A stretch of 64,000 bases of DNA, from NCBI RefSeq assembly GCF_900187385.1, contig NZ_FYEY01000001.1, positions 1,426,001 to 1,490,000 of the forward strand, given 5' to 3'. The stretch's first letter is position 1; the number at the start of each line of letters is the position of its first letter. Below the pieces are notes generated by a model. That model did not search any database and was not told the origin of the DNA. It saw nothing but the letters and a program-made list of their open reading frames with translations. The DNA comes from Streptomyces sp. 2114.4. Its GTDB lineage: Bacteria > Actinomycetota > Actinomycetes > Streptomycetales > Streptomycetaceae. This document shows, piece by piece, positions 45,324 through 54,557 of the stretch. The position numbers and the translations under genes are program-made.

Positions 45324-46292
45324 TCAGCCCTTGGCCACGGCACGCAGCCGGTCGATGACCTCGGCGCGCAGTTCCGCGGGTTCCAGTACGACCACATCGG
45401 GCCCGAACTCCACCAGCCAGGCGTCGAGGCCATGGCCGTTGGGGATCTCCAGCTCGTCCCAGCCGCCGCCCAGCTCGCGGACGGTGAGCGCGCGGGCGCG
45501 CAGCGGATAGCCGTGCTCGGCGCGGAGCTTGATCCTGGCGGTGCCGGTCGCGGTCTCCCCGGCCCAGCTCTCGACGGTCTCGCGGACGGTGACGTGATCG
45601 GGTACCGGCGCGGTGAACGCCCCTTGCCGGGAACGGACCTTGCCGGTGATCCGCGAAAGCCGGAAGACCCGCTCCGCCTTGCGCTCGCGGTCCCAGCCGG
45701 CGACGTACCAATGGCCCCGCCAGCACTCCAGGATCCACGGTTCGACCTGCCGCTGCTCGGGGCGGGCGGCGTTCGACTTGCGGTAATCGAAGACGACCGG
45801 ACGGCGGTCCCGGCAGGCCAGCATCAACGGCTCGAAGGCGGCTTCATGAGCGGGGATACGGGGTTCCAGGGCGCTGTGCGGCTGCCCGGCGTCGTAGTCC
45901 GCACCGTCCCCGGCCAGTGGCATACCCGCCGCGCGCAGCTTCTGGAGCGCGCCGCTGGCGGCACCGGCCAGCCGGGCCTGCTGCCAGATCTTCGCGGCGA
46001 GCCCGAGGGCGGCGGCCTCCTCGGCGTCCAGGGTGATCGGGGGCAGGCGGTTGCTGTCGCGGCGGGCGAGATAGCCGATGTCGCCCTCGATGCCCTCGAC
46101 GGTCTCGATGACCAGGCCGAGCTCGCGCAGATCGTCCTTGTCGCGCTCGAACATGCGGTTGAACGAGTCGTCGCTGCCGGCCTCGATATAGGCCTCGATG
46201 GACGACCTCAGCTCACGCTTGGTCAGCGGGCGTCGCGTCCCCAGCAGGCACAGCGCCAGATTCATCAGCCGCTCGGCCTTGGCAATGGCCAT
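45324..46292 (-). CDS. pafB: WYL-domain transcription regulator PafB
   Basis: The 322-residue protein has the same build as PafC: N-terminal winged helix (MAIAKAERLMNLALCLLGTR), WYL domain with VVFDYRKSN and WYVAGWDRERKAERVFRLSRI, and a WCX tail. It is the partner of PafC. A strong terminator at 46382-46416 isolates the pair from the FKBP genes, so pafBC-tat probably has its own promoter in 46293-46380. The start is ATG 46292; the longer in-frame start at 46406 lies in the terminator. Confidence 0.93.
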   Translation of the reverse strand: MAIAKAERLMNLALCLLGTRRPLTKRELRSSIEAYIEAGSDDSFNRMFERDKDDLRELGLVIETVEGIEGDIGYLARRDSNRLPPITLDAEEAAALGLAAKIWQQARLAGAASGALQKLRAAGMPLAGDGADYDAGQPHSALEPRIPAHEAAFEPLMLACRDRRPVVFDYRKSNAARPEQRQVEPWILECWRGHWYVAGWDRERKAERVFRLSRITGKVRSRQGAFTAPVPDHVTVRETVESWAGETATGTARIKLRAEHGYPLRARALTVRELGGGWDELEIPNGHGLDAWLVEFGPDVVVLEPAELRAEVIDRLRAVAKG

Positions 46293-46381
46293 CGACGCCC
46301 TTTCTCGTTGAACTCCCGATCGTTGACCGTACCGCTCGGGGAGGTCAGGGCAAAGCCGGACGGGAAAGCGGGCAGACACCC

Positions 46382-46416
46382 CCGAGGGCCCGTGCCGGCA
46401 CGGCACGGGCCCTCGG
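46382..46416 (-). terminator. Terminator between the FKBP genes and pafB
   Basis: A perfect 16-bp stem (46382-46397 with 46401-46416) and a 3-nt loop lie 41 bp beyond the FKBP stop and 90 bp before pafB. Confidence 0.82.
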
Positions 46417-46456
46417 AAACGTCAGCGGCGGTCGCGCACCGCGACCGGCAACGGTC

Positions 46457-46831
46457 TCAGACGGAGACCAGGTCGCAGACGAAGATCAGCGTCTCGCCCG
46501 GGGCGATCCGGCCGCCGCCGGCACCGCGGTCGCCGTACGCGAGGTGCGCGGGGATGGTCAGCCGACGGCGGCCGCCGACCTTCATGCCCTGCACGCCCTG
46601 GTCCCAGCCGGCGATGACCTGGCCGGCGCCCAGCTGGAATTGCAGCGGCTTGCCGCGGTTCCAGCTGGCGTCGAACTCCTCGCCGGTGCTGAACGACACG
46701 CCGACGTAGTGGACGGAGACGGTGTCCCCGGCCTTGGCGACCGGCCCGTCGCCCTCCGTCAGGTCCACGATCTCGAGCTCGGTGGGAGCCGGTCCCTCAG
46801 GAAAGTCGATCTCGGGCTTGTCGATGCTCAC
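46457..46831 (-). CDS. Cytosolic FKBP-type peptidyl-prolyl isomerase
   Basis: The 124-residue protein is one FKBP domain: TVSVHYVGVSFSTGEEFDAS, then AGQVIAGWDQGVQGMKVGGRRRLTIP-type strand and LIFVCDLVSV. The active-site residues Tyr, Phe, Asp, Val-Ile, Trp, Tyr and Phe are present. It catalyses proline cis-trans isomerisation. No export signal is seen. It follows the lipoprotein FKBP gene by 57 bp. Confidence 0.93.
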   Translation of the reverse strand: MSIDKPEIDFPEGPAPTELEIVDLTEGDGPVAKAGDTVSVHYVGVSFSTGEEFDASWNRGKPLQFQLGAGQVIAGWDQGVQGMKVGGRRRLTIPAHLAYGDRGAGGGRIAPGETLIFVCDLVSV

Positions 46832-46888
46832 GAATGTGCTCCTACTTACGAATCTTTACGACTACGGCGTCAGTCTCGCAGATCGGCT

Positions 46889-47797
46889 TCAGCTGACGCT
46901 GAGCACGTCCACGGAGAACACCAGATCGGAGCCGATGGACTTCTGCTGCTGCGCGGTCAGCTTGCTCTTGGGCACCACGATCAGCACCCGGCTGCCGGCC
47001 TTCTTCCCCTTGAGGCCTTCCTTCCACCCCGGCAGCTGCGCGACCGGCACATCCTGTGCCCCGGGCTGCCCCGGCGCCCAGGTGTCGGCGATCACCTTGC
47101 CGTCCTTCCAGGTGACCACCGTGTAGTTGGCACGCACGATGCTCTTGTCACTGATCGTCGCGCCCTTGCCCTTGATGATCGTCTCGCTCTTGACGTCCTT
47201 CGGCGCGTCCTGGCCCTTGGGCAGGGTGATCTTCGGCGCCTTGTCGTCGATGGCGGTCCCGACCTTGGGGAGATCGGGGTCGTTCTGCGCGACCGGCTTG
47301 CCCTCGATCTTGCTCGGCATGATCTTCTTGAGGTCGACGACGAAGACCAGCGTGGAGTTGGCGGGAATGTTCTGCTGCGCCTGCGCGCCGTACCCCTTGT
47401 CCGGCGGGATGACCAGCTCGACGCGGCTGCCGAGCTTCTGGCCCACCAGGCCCTCGTCCCAGCCCTTGATGACCTTGCCGCTGCCGATCTCGAAGGTGGC
47501 GGGCGCGCCGCGGTCCCAGCTGTTGTCGAACGCCTTGCCGTCCCAGGTCTGGCCGAGGTAGTTGGCGTTCAGGGCCTCGCCCTTCTTCACCTCCGGCCCG
47601 TCACCCTTTTTGAGGACCTTGACCTGAAGCTTCTTGGGAGGAGTGCCCTCGCCCTTGTCGACCTTGGGCTTGGCATCCGCCTGGCCACTCACCGCCGGCA
47701 CGGAGCCGGCCTTGGATGACTCGTCATTGCCGCAGGCCGCTGCAGAGACGAGAAGCAGGGGAACGGCGATCAGGGCTGCGATGGGGCGTCGGCGCAC
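46889..47797 (-). CDS. FKBP-type isomerase lipoprotein with two FKBP domains
   Basis: The 302-residue precursor has a lipobox with Cys22 (VSAAAC). A first complete FKBP domain spans about 55-160 (GSGKVIKGWDEGLVGQKLGS). A second, at about 200-300, lacks several active-site aromatics and looks degenerate (QLPGWKEGLKGKKAGSRV). It would fold exported proteins at the outer face of the membrane. The second domain may serve in binding rather than catalysis. It lies between pafA and the cytosolic FKBP gene on the same strand. Confidence 0.9.
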   Translation of the reverse strand: MRRRPIAALIAVPLLLVSAAACGNDESSKAGSVPAVSGQADAKPKVDKGEGTPPKKLQVKVLKKGDGPEVKKGEALNANYLGQTWDGKAFDNSWDRGAPATFEIGSGKVIKGWDEGLVGQKLGSRVELVIPPDKGYGAQAQQNIPANSTLVFVVDLKKIMPSKIEGKPVAQNDPDLPKVGTAIDDKAPKITLPKGQDAPKDVKSETIIKGKGATISDKSIVRANYTVVTWKDGKVIADTWAPGQPGAQDVPVAQLPGWKEGLKGKKAGSRVLIVVPKSKLTAQQQKSIGSDLVFSVDVLSVS

Positions 47798-48025
47798 GTA
47801 TATCCCTCAAAACGGGCTGCGATCAGTGAATGGACAGATCCACTCTAGCCACGCCACACGACAATGGCGGGCCCGTGTCACACGGACCTCGCCACTGTCC
47901 CATCCCACCGGCCCCTTTACCGGCACCACACGCCCGGGGTGTCGCCACTCGACCGGACCAGGGTCCCTACCGTGAGTGACGCAGGGCCCCGGCCCCGGAC
48001 CGGCGGCGGCATGCTCCCGCTCCGG

Positions 48026-49387
48026 TCACATGCCTGCGATCAGCTTCTCCACGCGGTCGTCCACCGAACGGAAGGGGTCCTTGCACAGCACCGTCCGCTG
48101 CGCCTGGTCGTTCAGCTTGAGATGCACCCAGTCGACCGTGAAATCACGGCGCTGCTCCTGTGCCCGGCGAATGAAGTCACCGCGCAGCCTGGCGCGAGTG
48201 GTCTGCGGCGGTACCGACTTGCCCTCGAAGATTTTCAAGTCGTTACAGATCCGCTCCGCTTGCCCCTTCCGCTCCAGGAGGTAGTAAAGCCCCCGGCGGC
48301 GATGGATGTCGTGATACGCGAGGTCTATCTGCGCCACCCGGGGGTGGGACATGGTGATGTTGTTCTTTGTGCGGTACCGCTCGATGAGCTGATGTTTCAT
48401 CACCCAGTCGATCTCGGTGGAGATACGGTCGAGCTCCTCCTCCCGGATCGCCTCGAGCGTACGGCCCCACAGCTCCAGGACCCGTTCGACGGTGCCCGTA
48501 CGGATTCCGCGGCGGTCGCAGAAATCCACGGCCTTTTCGTAGTACTCCTGCTGGACCTCGAGCGCCGATGCCTCGCGCCCGCTGGCCAGCCGCACCTTTC
48601 GCTGCCCGGTGATGTCATGGCTGACCTCACGGATGGCCCGGATCGGGTTCTCCAGCGTCAGATCCCGCATGACCGTGCCCGCCTCGATCATGCGCAGCAC
48701 GAGATCGGTGGCCCCGACCTTCAGCATCATGGTCGTCTCGGACATGTTGGAGTCACCGACGATGACATGCAGCCGGCGATAGCGCTCGGCATCCGCATGC
48801 GGTTCATCGCGGGTGTTGATGATCGGCCGGGAACGGGTCGTCGCCGAGGAGACGCCCTCCCAGATGTGCTCCGCACGCTGGCTGACGCAGTAGACGGCGC
48901 CCCGCGGAGTCTGCAGCACCTTGCCCGCGCCGCACAGCAGCTGACGGGTGACGAGGAACGGAATGAGGATGTCCGCGAGCCGGGAGAACTCACCATGCCG
49001 GGCCACGAGGTAATTCTCGTGACATCCGTAGGAGTTTCCCGCCGAATCGGTGTTGTTCTTGAAGAGATAGACGTCGCCCGCGATTCCCTCCTCATGCAGG
49101 CGGCGCTCGGCGTCGACGAGCAGACCTTCGAGAATGCGCTCGCCGGCCTTGTCGTGCGTGACCAGTTCGGTCACGTTGTCGCACTCGGGAGTTGCGTATT
49201 CCGGGTGCGAACCCACGTCCAAGTACAGGCGGGCACCGTTCCGCAGGAAGACATTGCTGCTGCGGCCCCATGACACGACACGGCGGAAGAGGTACCGCGC
49301 CACTTCGTCAGGCGACAGTCGGCGCTGTCCCCTGAACGTGCACGTGACGCCGTACTCGTTCTCCAGCCCGAAAATGCGGCGGTCCAT
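48026..49387 (-). CDS. pafA: Pup-protein ligase
   Basis: The 453-residue protein starts [15 protein letters not shown], the PafA signature containing the catalytic/metal glutamate region. It shows the glutamine synthetase-like core with [17 protein letters not shown] and [19 protein letters not shown]. It attaches the C-terminal glutamate of Pup to lysines of target proteins, using ATP. The ATG lies only 9 bp after the MFS gene's stop with no clear ribosome site of its own, so translational coupling to MFS is likely. Compared with Dop it lacks the extra loop after strand 1, in line with ligase activity. Confidence 0.96.
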   Translation of the reverse strand: MDRRIFGLENEYGVTCTFRGQRRLSPDEVARYLFRRVVSWGRSSNVFLRNGARLYLDVGSHPEYATPECDNVTELVTHDKAGERILEGLLVDAERRLHEEGIAGDVYLFKNNTDSAGNSYGCHENYLVARHGEFSRLADILIPFLVTRQLLCGAGKVLQTPRGAVYCVSQRAEHIWEGVSSATTRSRPIINTRDEPHADAERYRRLHVIVGDSNMSETTMMLKVGATDLVLRMIEAGTVMRDLTLENPIRAIREVSHDITGQRKVRLASGREASALEVQQEYYEKAVDFCDRRGIRTGTVERVLELWGRTLEAIREEELDRISTEIDWVMKHQLIERYRTKNNITMSHPRVAQIDLAYHDIHRRRGLYYLLERKGQAERICNDLKIFEGKSVPPQTTRARLRGDFIRRAQEQRRDFTVDWVHLKLNDQAQRTVLCKDPFRSVDDRVEKLIAGM

Positions 49388-49396
49388 GACTGAACA

Positions 49397-50656
49397 TTAC
49401 GCCTGACGGCCTGCTCTGAAACCGGGTTCGACGGCCCCGTTTCGATCATTTTCCGCCGGGGCCGCACCCGCCGTACGCAGCACGGGATCCCCGAGAAATC
49501 GCTTCGTCGACAAAAGGACGAGCAGCGCGGCGAGCCCACCGGCGCCGGCCACCGCGAAACCCGCCACCGCGCCACCGCCCTCGACCGCCGGGCCCACCAC
49601 GGAAGCACCCACCGCCGATCCGACACCGAACGTCGTCACCAGCCAGGAGAACGCCTCCGTCACCGTGCCCCGGGGCGCGTGACGGTCCACCACCACGAAG
49701 GCACAGGCCAGCGCCGGCGCCAGGAACACTCCCGCGACCCCGGTCAACACCGTCATTCCGGCCACCCCCGGAACCAGCACCAGCGGCAGATAGCCCAGCG
49801 CCAGCAGCCCGATCAGCAGTCGCAGCCGGCTCTCCGGCCGCCCCGGCCACTCGCGCGCGCCGTAGCCGAGGCCACCGATCAGCGCGCCGGCACCCAACGC
49901 GGACAGCAGCCAGCTGGAGACCATCCCGCCGCCGTGCTCCTCCGCGTACGCCACCGCCGCGACCGCGATCGAACCCAGCGCCAGCCCCACGAAGAAGAAC
50001 GCCCCGATCAGCACCAGCATCCCGGCCGAGCGCAACGCACCCAGCCAGTGCGCCTCTCGCGGCCCGCTGCGCCACTGCCGGGAGGGTTCGCTGAGCACTA
50101 CGGAGAGCGCCCCCAGGACCCCGAGCAGGTTGATCACCAACAGCGCCGCCCCCTCCGACCAGGCCGCCACGCACAGCGTCACCAGCAACGGCCCCACCGC
50201 GTACATGACTTCCTGCGCCACCGCGTCCAGCGCGTAGGCGGCGTGCACCCGGTCCGCGCGCTTGAGGACACCGGGCCACAGCGCCCGCAGGCCGCCCTCC
50301 AGGGGCGGGGTGAAGAAACCGGCGATCACCATGGCCGCGTAGGCGAGCCAGAGCACATCCAGGCCGACGGCCGCGAGCAGCGCCATACCGAGCGCGGAGA
50401 GCAGCGAGGCGGGCAGCATCACGCGCGGCTGGCCGTAGAGGTCCACCGCCCGGCCCAGCAGTGGCTGGCCGAGGGCGTTGCAGGCGCCGTAGACCGCGGA
50501 GAGCGCACCGGCCAGGGCATAGCTGCCGCCCTCGGCGCGTACGAAGAGGACCACGGCCAGCGGCGCGGTGGCGTTGGGCAGCCTGCCGAACAGCGTCCCC
50601 GCCAGGAGCCGGGCCGCGTGCCGGGTTCTGAGCAGCTCCGCATATCCCGCGGCCAT
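49397..50656 (-). CDS. MFS transporter
   Basis: The 419-residue protein has about 12 membrane helices. The first repeat contains GRAVDLYGQPRVM, the usual loop 2-3 motif. No substrate can be assigned. AAGGGG precedes ATG 50656. A perfect 10-bp inverted repeat 37 bp upstream is probably the operator of the divergent LacI protein. pafA follows by 9 bp, which places the Pup ligase behind a LacI-controlled transporter. Confidence 0.85.
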   Translation of the reverse strand: MAAGYAELLRTRHAARLLAGTLFGRLPNATAPLAVVLFVRAEGGSYALAGALSAVYGACNALGQPLLGRAVDLYGQPRVMLPASLLSALGMALLAAVGLDVLWLAYAAMVIAGFFTPPLEGGLRALWPGVLKRADRVHAAYALDAVAQEVMYAVGPLLVTLCVAAWSEGAALLVINLLGVLGALSVVLSEPSRQWRSGPREAHWLGALRSAGMLVLIGAFFFVGLALGSIAVAAVAYAEEHGGGMVSSWLLSALGAGALIGGLGYGAREWPGRPESRLRLLIGLLALGYLPLVLVPGVAGMTVLTGVAGVFLAPALACAFVVVDRHAPRGTVTEAFSWLVTTFGVGSAVGASVVGPAVEGGGAVAGFAVAGAGGLAALLVLLSTKRFLGDPVLRTAGAAPAENDRNGAVEPGFRAGRQA

Positions 50657-50692
50657 CCCTGCCCCTTTCCCGTCCGGCCCGGCCGGACATGG

Positions 50693-50719
50693 TACGTATA
50701 ACCTGCGCCGTTATACGTA
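50693..50719. promoter_or_regulatory. LacI-family operator
   Basis: TACGTATAAC (50693-50702) and GTTATACGTA (50710-50719) are perfect complements around a 7-bp spacer. The site lies between the divergent MFS and LacI genes. Its AT-rich sequence stands out in this genome. Confidence 0.75.
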
Positions 50720-50777
50720 TCATGACCCTCATCCGCAGTCCACTCGTAATCGCCGTGCGCAAGGAGCGAAACACCCG

Positions 50778-51827
50778 GTGACCAGCAACGAGACCAGCTC
50801 ACCCGGCCGGCGCCCGGCCACCGCGCGCACCACCAGCCGGGATGTGGCCCGTGCCGCCGGGGTCTCCCAGGCGACCGTCTCCCTCGTGCTGGGCGACAAA
50901 TGGCGGGGCCGGGTCTCCCCCGCCAAGGCCGAAGCCGTCCGCACCGCCGCCCGCGAGCTGGGCTACCGTCCCAACCTCGCCGCCCGCAGCCTGCGGATGG
51001 GCCGCACCCGCACCGCATTGCTGGTCGTCCCCGCCCTGACCACAGAATTCTTCGCCCGCGTCTACACCGGCGCGGCCCGGGTCGCCGCCGACCACGACTT
51101 CGGAGTGGTCCTCTACCCCTCCCCCGAGGGCATCGGCCCGGCCCGCGACCCCTTCGACTCCGCGGCGGCCACCCTGGACGGTGTGATCGCCTCATCGATG
51201 GCCGCCGAAGCCCTCACCGCGCTCCGCGACGCGGACCTGCCGCTGGTCATGCTGGACAGCGACCCCGACGACGACCGGGCCACCGCCACCGTCAACCTCG
51301 ACATCGCCGACGGCGTCCGGCAGTTGACGCGCCATCTGACGGCCCTCGGCCACCGCCGCATCACCCACCTCGCCGCCGACGTGGACTCCTGGACCTTCGA
51401 TCTGCGCGCCCGCACCGTTACCGAAGCCCTGGCGCACACCCCCGGCACACTGCTGCGCCGGCAGCCGGCCGCCCTCGGTGTCGACGCCGGGCTGCACGCC
51501 GCCCACGCCGCCCTGACCGCCCCCGGCCCCCGCCCCACGGCCCTGCTCTGCGACGACGACATCATCGCCGCGGGCGCCTGCAAGGCCGTACGCCGACTCG
51601 GCCTGCGGGTCCCCGAGGACGTCTCCGTCACCGGCTTCGACGACCTGGCCCTGGCCCTCGCCGTCGAGCCGGAGCTGACGACCGTACGGCTGCCCGCCGA
51701 GGAGTTCGGTGCGGCCGGGATGCGGGCCCTGATGAGCGTGCTCGGCGGCCACCCGGCCGCGGCCCCCGCCCTGTCGGTCGAACTGATCACCCGGGGCTCC
51801 ACCGCCCCGGCCGCGGACACCCCGTGA
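50778..51827 (+). CDS. LacI-family regulator
   Basis: From GTG 50778 the protein is 349 residues. The HTH reads TSRDVARAAGVSQATVSLVL, followed by the hinge helix NLAARSLRMGRT. The periplasmic-binding-protein-like effector domain extends to the end (TGFDDLALALAVEPELTTVRLP). It is divergent from the MFS gene and should control it, and possibly pafA by read-through, through 50693-50719. The effector is unknown, probably a sugar or nucleoside. Confidence 0.9.
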   Translation: MTSNETSSPGRRPATARTTSRDVARAAGVSQATVSLVLGDKWRGRVSPAKAEAVRTAARELGYRPNLAARSLRMGRTRTALLVVPALTTEFFARVYTGAARVAADHDFGVVLYPSPEGIGPARDPFDSAAATLDGVIASSMAAEALTALRDADLPLVMLDSDPDDDRATATVNLDIADGVRQLTRHLTALGHRRITHLAADVDSWTFDLRARTVTEALAHTPGTLLRRQPAALGVDAGLHAAHAALTAPGPRPTALLCDDDIIAAGACKAVRRLGLRVPEDVSVTGFDDLALALAVEPELTTVRLPAEEFGAAGMRALMSVLGGHPAAAPALSVELITRGSTAPAADTP

Positions 51828-51833
51828 AAAGCG

Positions 51834-51869
51834 GCGCGCCCCGGCGGGCAGTGACCCACCGGGGCGCGC
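51834..51869. terminator. Bidirectional terminator of lacI and prcA
   Basis: An 11-bp GC-rich stem (51834-51844 with 51859-51869) lies between the convergent LacI and proteasome alpha genes. Confidence 0.65.
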
Positions 51870-51897
51870 GACCGGGGACACGCCCCGCAGCCTGACG

Positions 51898-52770
51898 TCA
51901 GAGCAGGGGCTCCCCGTCGGAGCCCTCCCCGTCCGACGCTCCCTTGCCGTTGTCCGGCTTGCTTCCCTTGTCCTTCGAGCCCTTGCCGCCGCTTTCCCCG
52001 GCGGTGGTCCCGGACTCCCCGGCACCGGCGCCCGCATCCGCGTCCGCCGCCTCGCCGGCGTCCGCCCCGCCGCTCTCGTCCAGCAGCCGGGACAGCTGCC
52101 GCCCCAGGATCCGCTTGAACTTGCGCTGCTGGGGACGCGTACGGTCCAGCGTCGCGACCTCCAGCTGCTCGGCGGTCAGCCGGCGCTCGCCGCCGTTGTT
52201 GTCCCGCGACAGCGACTCCACGGCCAGTTTGAGCGCCTCGGCCAGCGTCATACCGTCGCGGTGGCGCTGGTCGAGATAGCTGCTGATCTGGTCCGCGTTG
52301 CCGCCGACCGCCACCGAGCCGTGCTCGTCGACGATCGAGCCGTCATGCGGCAGCCGGTAGATCTGGTCGTCCTCGGGGGCCGCGCCGACCTCGGCGACGA
52401 TCAGCTCGACCTCGTAGGGCTTCTCGGCGGCGCTGGAGAAGATCGTGCCGAGTGTCTGGGCATAGACATTCGCCAGGCCCCGCGCGGTCACATCCTCACG
52501 GTCGTAGGTGTAGCCCCGCAGATCGGCGTAGCGCACCCCGCCGATCCGCAGGTTCTCGAACTCGTTGTACTTGCCGACCGCCGCGAAGGCGATCCGGTCA
52601 TAGATCTCGCTGACCTTGTGCAGGGCGCGGGAGGGATTCTCGGCGACGAAGACCACGCCGTCGGTGTACTGCAGCACCACGACACTCCGGCCGCGCGCGA
52701 TGCCCTTGCGGGCGTACTCGGCGCGGTCCGCCATGGCCTGCTGGGGTGAGACATAGAACGGCGTCGACAC
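51898..52770 (-). CDS. prcA: 20S proteasome alpha subunit
   Basis: The 290-residue protein has the alpha-type N-terminus ([20 protein letters not shown]) with the gating helix H0 and the alpha core ([20 protein letters not shown]). There is no catalytic threonine. The last 60 residues are acidic, glycine- and lysine-rich and disordered. Seven copies form each outer ring; the surface pockets receive the C-terminus of Arc. It starts at GTG 52770, 69 bp after prcB, and ends the operon at a terminator. Confidence 0.97.
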   Translation of the reverse strand: MSTPFYVSPQQAMADRAEYARKGIARGRSVVVLQYTDGVVFVAENPSRALHKVSEIYDRIAFAAVGKYNEFENLRIGGVRYADLRGYTYDREDVTARGLANVYAQTLGTIFSSAAEKPYEVELIVAEVGAAPEDDQIYRLPHDGSIVDEHGSVAVGGNADQISSYLDQRHRDGMTLAEALKLAVESLSRDNNGGERRLTAEQLEVATLDRTRPQQRKFKRILGRQLSRLLDESGGADAGEAADADAGAGAGESGTTAGESGGKGSKDKGSKPDNGKGASDGEGSDGEPLL

Positions 52771-52839
52771 CGGCTATCCGTCCCTTCCTGTCAAAAGCTC
52801 TCTCGGTAGCTGGGGGAGCACTGCGGACCATCCGTCCCG

Positions 52840-53685
52840 TCAGAGCAGCGCGGCACGCGGGCCGTCGGGCTGTTCGAGGCGGTGCTCGTGCACGGCACGG
52901 GCGATCTCCGAGACCTCGTCCCCGGTGAGCCGCTTGAAGCCGTCCTCGGTGATCACGGTGACGATGGGGTAGATCCTCCGCCCCATATCGGGCCCGCCGG
53001 TCGCGGAGTCGTCATCGGCCGCGTCATACAAGGCCTGGATGACGGCGGTGGCGGCCTGATCCTCCGTGAAATCTTCCCGGAAGAGCTTCTTCAGCGCACT
53101 GCGCGCAAAGACCGAGCCGGAACCCGTCGCCGCGAAGCCGTGCTCCTCCGACCGCCCGCCGGTCACGTCGTACGAGAAGATACGGCCCTTCTCGCGGTCG
53201 AGGTCATAGCCGGCGAACAACGGCACCACGGCCAGGCCCTGCATGGCCATCCCCAGATTGCTGCGAATCATCGTCGACAGACGATTTGCCTTGCCCTCCA
53301 GGGAGAGTTGGGCGCCCTCGACCTTCTCGAAGTGCTCCAGCTCCAGTTGGAAGAGCTTGACCATCTCCACCGCGAGGCCGGCCGTGCCCGCGATGCCGAC
53401 CGCCGAATACTCGTCGGCCGGGAAAACCTTCTCGATATCACGCTGCGCGATGACATTGCCCATTGTCGCCCGCCGGTCACCGGCGAGCACCACGCCTCCG
53501 GGGAACGCCGTGGCAACGATCGTCGTGCCATGCGGCGCCTCGATGGCACCCTGCACCGGCGGCAACGGGCGGTTGCCCGGCAGCAGAGTGGGCGAGTGCT
53601 CACCGAGGAAATCCATGAAGGACGAGGATCCAGGCGTCAGGAAGGCAGCTGGTAGACGCCCGGTGCTTCGAGTATTGGCTTCCAC
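52840..53685 (-). CDS. prcB: 20S proteasome beta subunit
   Basis: GTG 53685, with AAGGAA 4 nt upstream, starts a 281-residue precursor. A 53-residue propeptide ends APHG, and Thr54 ([11 protein letters not shown]) becomes the N-terminal nucleophile after autocleavage. Lys and Asp of the active site follow in the usual places (GDRRATMGN). Fourteen copies form the two inner rings. The start lies 49 bp inside the 3' end of the HNH endonuclease gene, so translation of the two must be linked. Confidence 0.96.
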   Translation of the reverse strand: MEANTRSTGRLPAAFLTPGSSSFMDFLGEHSPTLLPGNRPLPPVQGAIEAPHGTTIVATAFPGGVVLAGDRRATMGNVIAQRDIEKVFPADEYSAVGIAGTAGLAVEMVKLFQLELEHFEKVEGAQLSLEGKANRLSTMIRSNLGMAMQGLAVVPLFAGYDLDREKGRIFSYDVTGGRSEEHGFAATGSGSVFARSALKKLFREDFTEDQAATAVIQALYDAADDDSATGGPDMGRRIYPIVTVITEDGFKRLTGDEVSEIARAVHEHRLEQPDGPRAALL

Positions 53686-54101
53686 ACGTTTCCTTCCAGA
53701 TACTCGGCCGCCCGCCTCAATACGTCCGGCCGATCCTTGAATTGACCCAAGGCTGCATTGCAACTGAAGCACAGTACGCCTCGGACCCTACCCGTCCCGT
53801 GATCGTGATCCACCTGCACGGGGTCGGCAAGGCACATCGGGCACATCCGGCGCTGTTCCTCGATGAGCGCATCGCGCTCGGCTTCGCTCATGCCGCAGTG
53901 GCGCTTCAGGTGGCCTGCGCGCCCCTTCATCGCCTTGCACGACGTGCAGAGCGCCGCCGGACCGTCCCGGTGGTACGCCGCCGCGGGCTCCCGGCAGTGG
54001 GCCTGCGGCCCGTCACGCATCGCCCTGTTCCTCGCGAAGGCCGTCCGCGGCTTGTCCTCCTTACGCCGCGGACAGCGCTTCACGCCTTGGCCTTCTGACA
54101 C
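53637..54101 (-). CDS. Endonuclease VII-type HNH protein within the proteasome operon
   Basis: The 154-residue protein has two cysteine pairs that should bind zinc (CPMC and CFSC) around [12 protein letters not shown], the His-Me finger of phage T4 endonuclease VII-like nucleases. An earlier C/H-rich part ([19 protein letters not shown]) may form a second zinc site. Such nucleases cut branched DNA. The gene sits between pup (48 bp away) and prcB (49-bp overlap). Codon usage is somewhat less biased than in its neighbours. The link to proteasome biology is unknown; it may be a captured element that became fixed, or a DNA-damage function. Confidence 0.82.
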   Translation of the reverse strand: MSEGQGVKRCPRRKEDKPRTAFARNRAMRDGPQAHCREPAAAYHRDGPAALCTSCKAMKGRAGHLKRHCGMSEAERDALIEEQRRMCPMCLADPVQVDHDHGTGRVRGVLCFSCNAALGQFKDRPDVLRRAAEYLEGNVWKPILEAPGVYQLPS

Positions 54102-54149
54102 TCGAAGCCCCCACCGGCCGTAAGCCTTCGATGCAAGGGAAATCCGGGC

Positions 54150-54368
54150 CTATTGCCCACCCTTTTGCACGAAGGAGCGCACGAAGTCCTCTGCGTTCTC
54201 CTCGAGGACATCGTCGATCTCGTCCAGCACCGAGTCCACGTCGTCCGACAACTTCTCCTGGCGTTCCTTGAGGTCTTCCGAGGCCTGCGCGTCCTCTGTC
54301 TGCTCCTCGACCTCTTCCGTGGAACGCGTGGCCTTCGCCTGTCCGCCGCCGCTGTCCTTGGTCGCCAT
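54150..54368 (-). CDS. pup: Prokaryotic ubiquitin-like protein Pup
   Basis: From ATG 54368 the protein is 72 residues, acidic and mostly disordered, with the Arc-binding coiled segment in the middle (KLSDDVDSVLDEIDDVLEE). It ends GGQ, so Dop must deamidate the last glutamine to glutamate before PafA can ligate it. Longer in-frame starts (to 54461) are unlikely because MATKDSGGG is the conserved start. It lies 189 bp after dop. Confidence 0.97.
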   Translation of the reverse strand: MATKDSGGGQAKATRSTEEVEEQTEDAQASEDLKERQEKLSDDVDSVLDEIDDVLEENAEDFVRSFVQKGGQ

Positions 54369-54491
54369 GTCCCTCACCCCGCTCGGTTCGCCCCGCTCGA
54401 TGTGACCTTCAAGATCCGACCCTACAAGCAGGGTCCGACATCGGCCCTGCAGTTGCTGCAACGCCCGGGAGTCACCTCATTGATTCCCGCA

Positions 54492-54512
54492 CCGCGGCGA
54501 TTTCAGCCGCGG
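54492..54512 (-). terminator. Hairpin between dop and pup
   Basis: CCGCGGC and GCCGCGG form a 7-bp stem with a 7-nt loop, 46 bp beyond the dop stop. It may be a partial terminator or a processing site that lets pup levels differ from dop. Confidence 0.45.
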
Positions 54513-54557
54513 ATCGGGCGTGGATCTTGAGGAATTCTGTCGTGCACCTGCCGAAGC

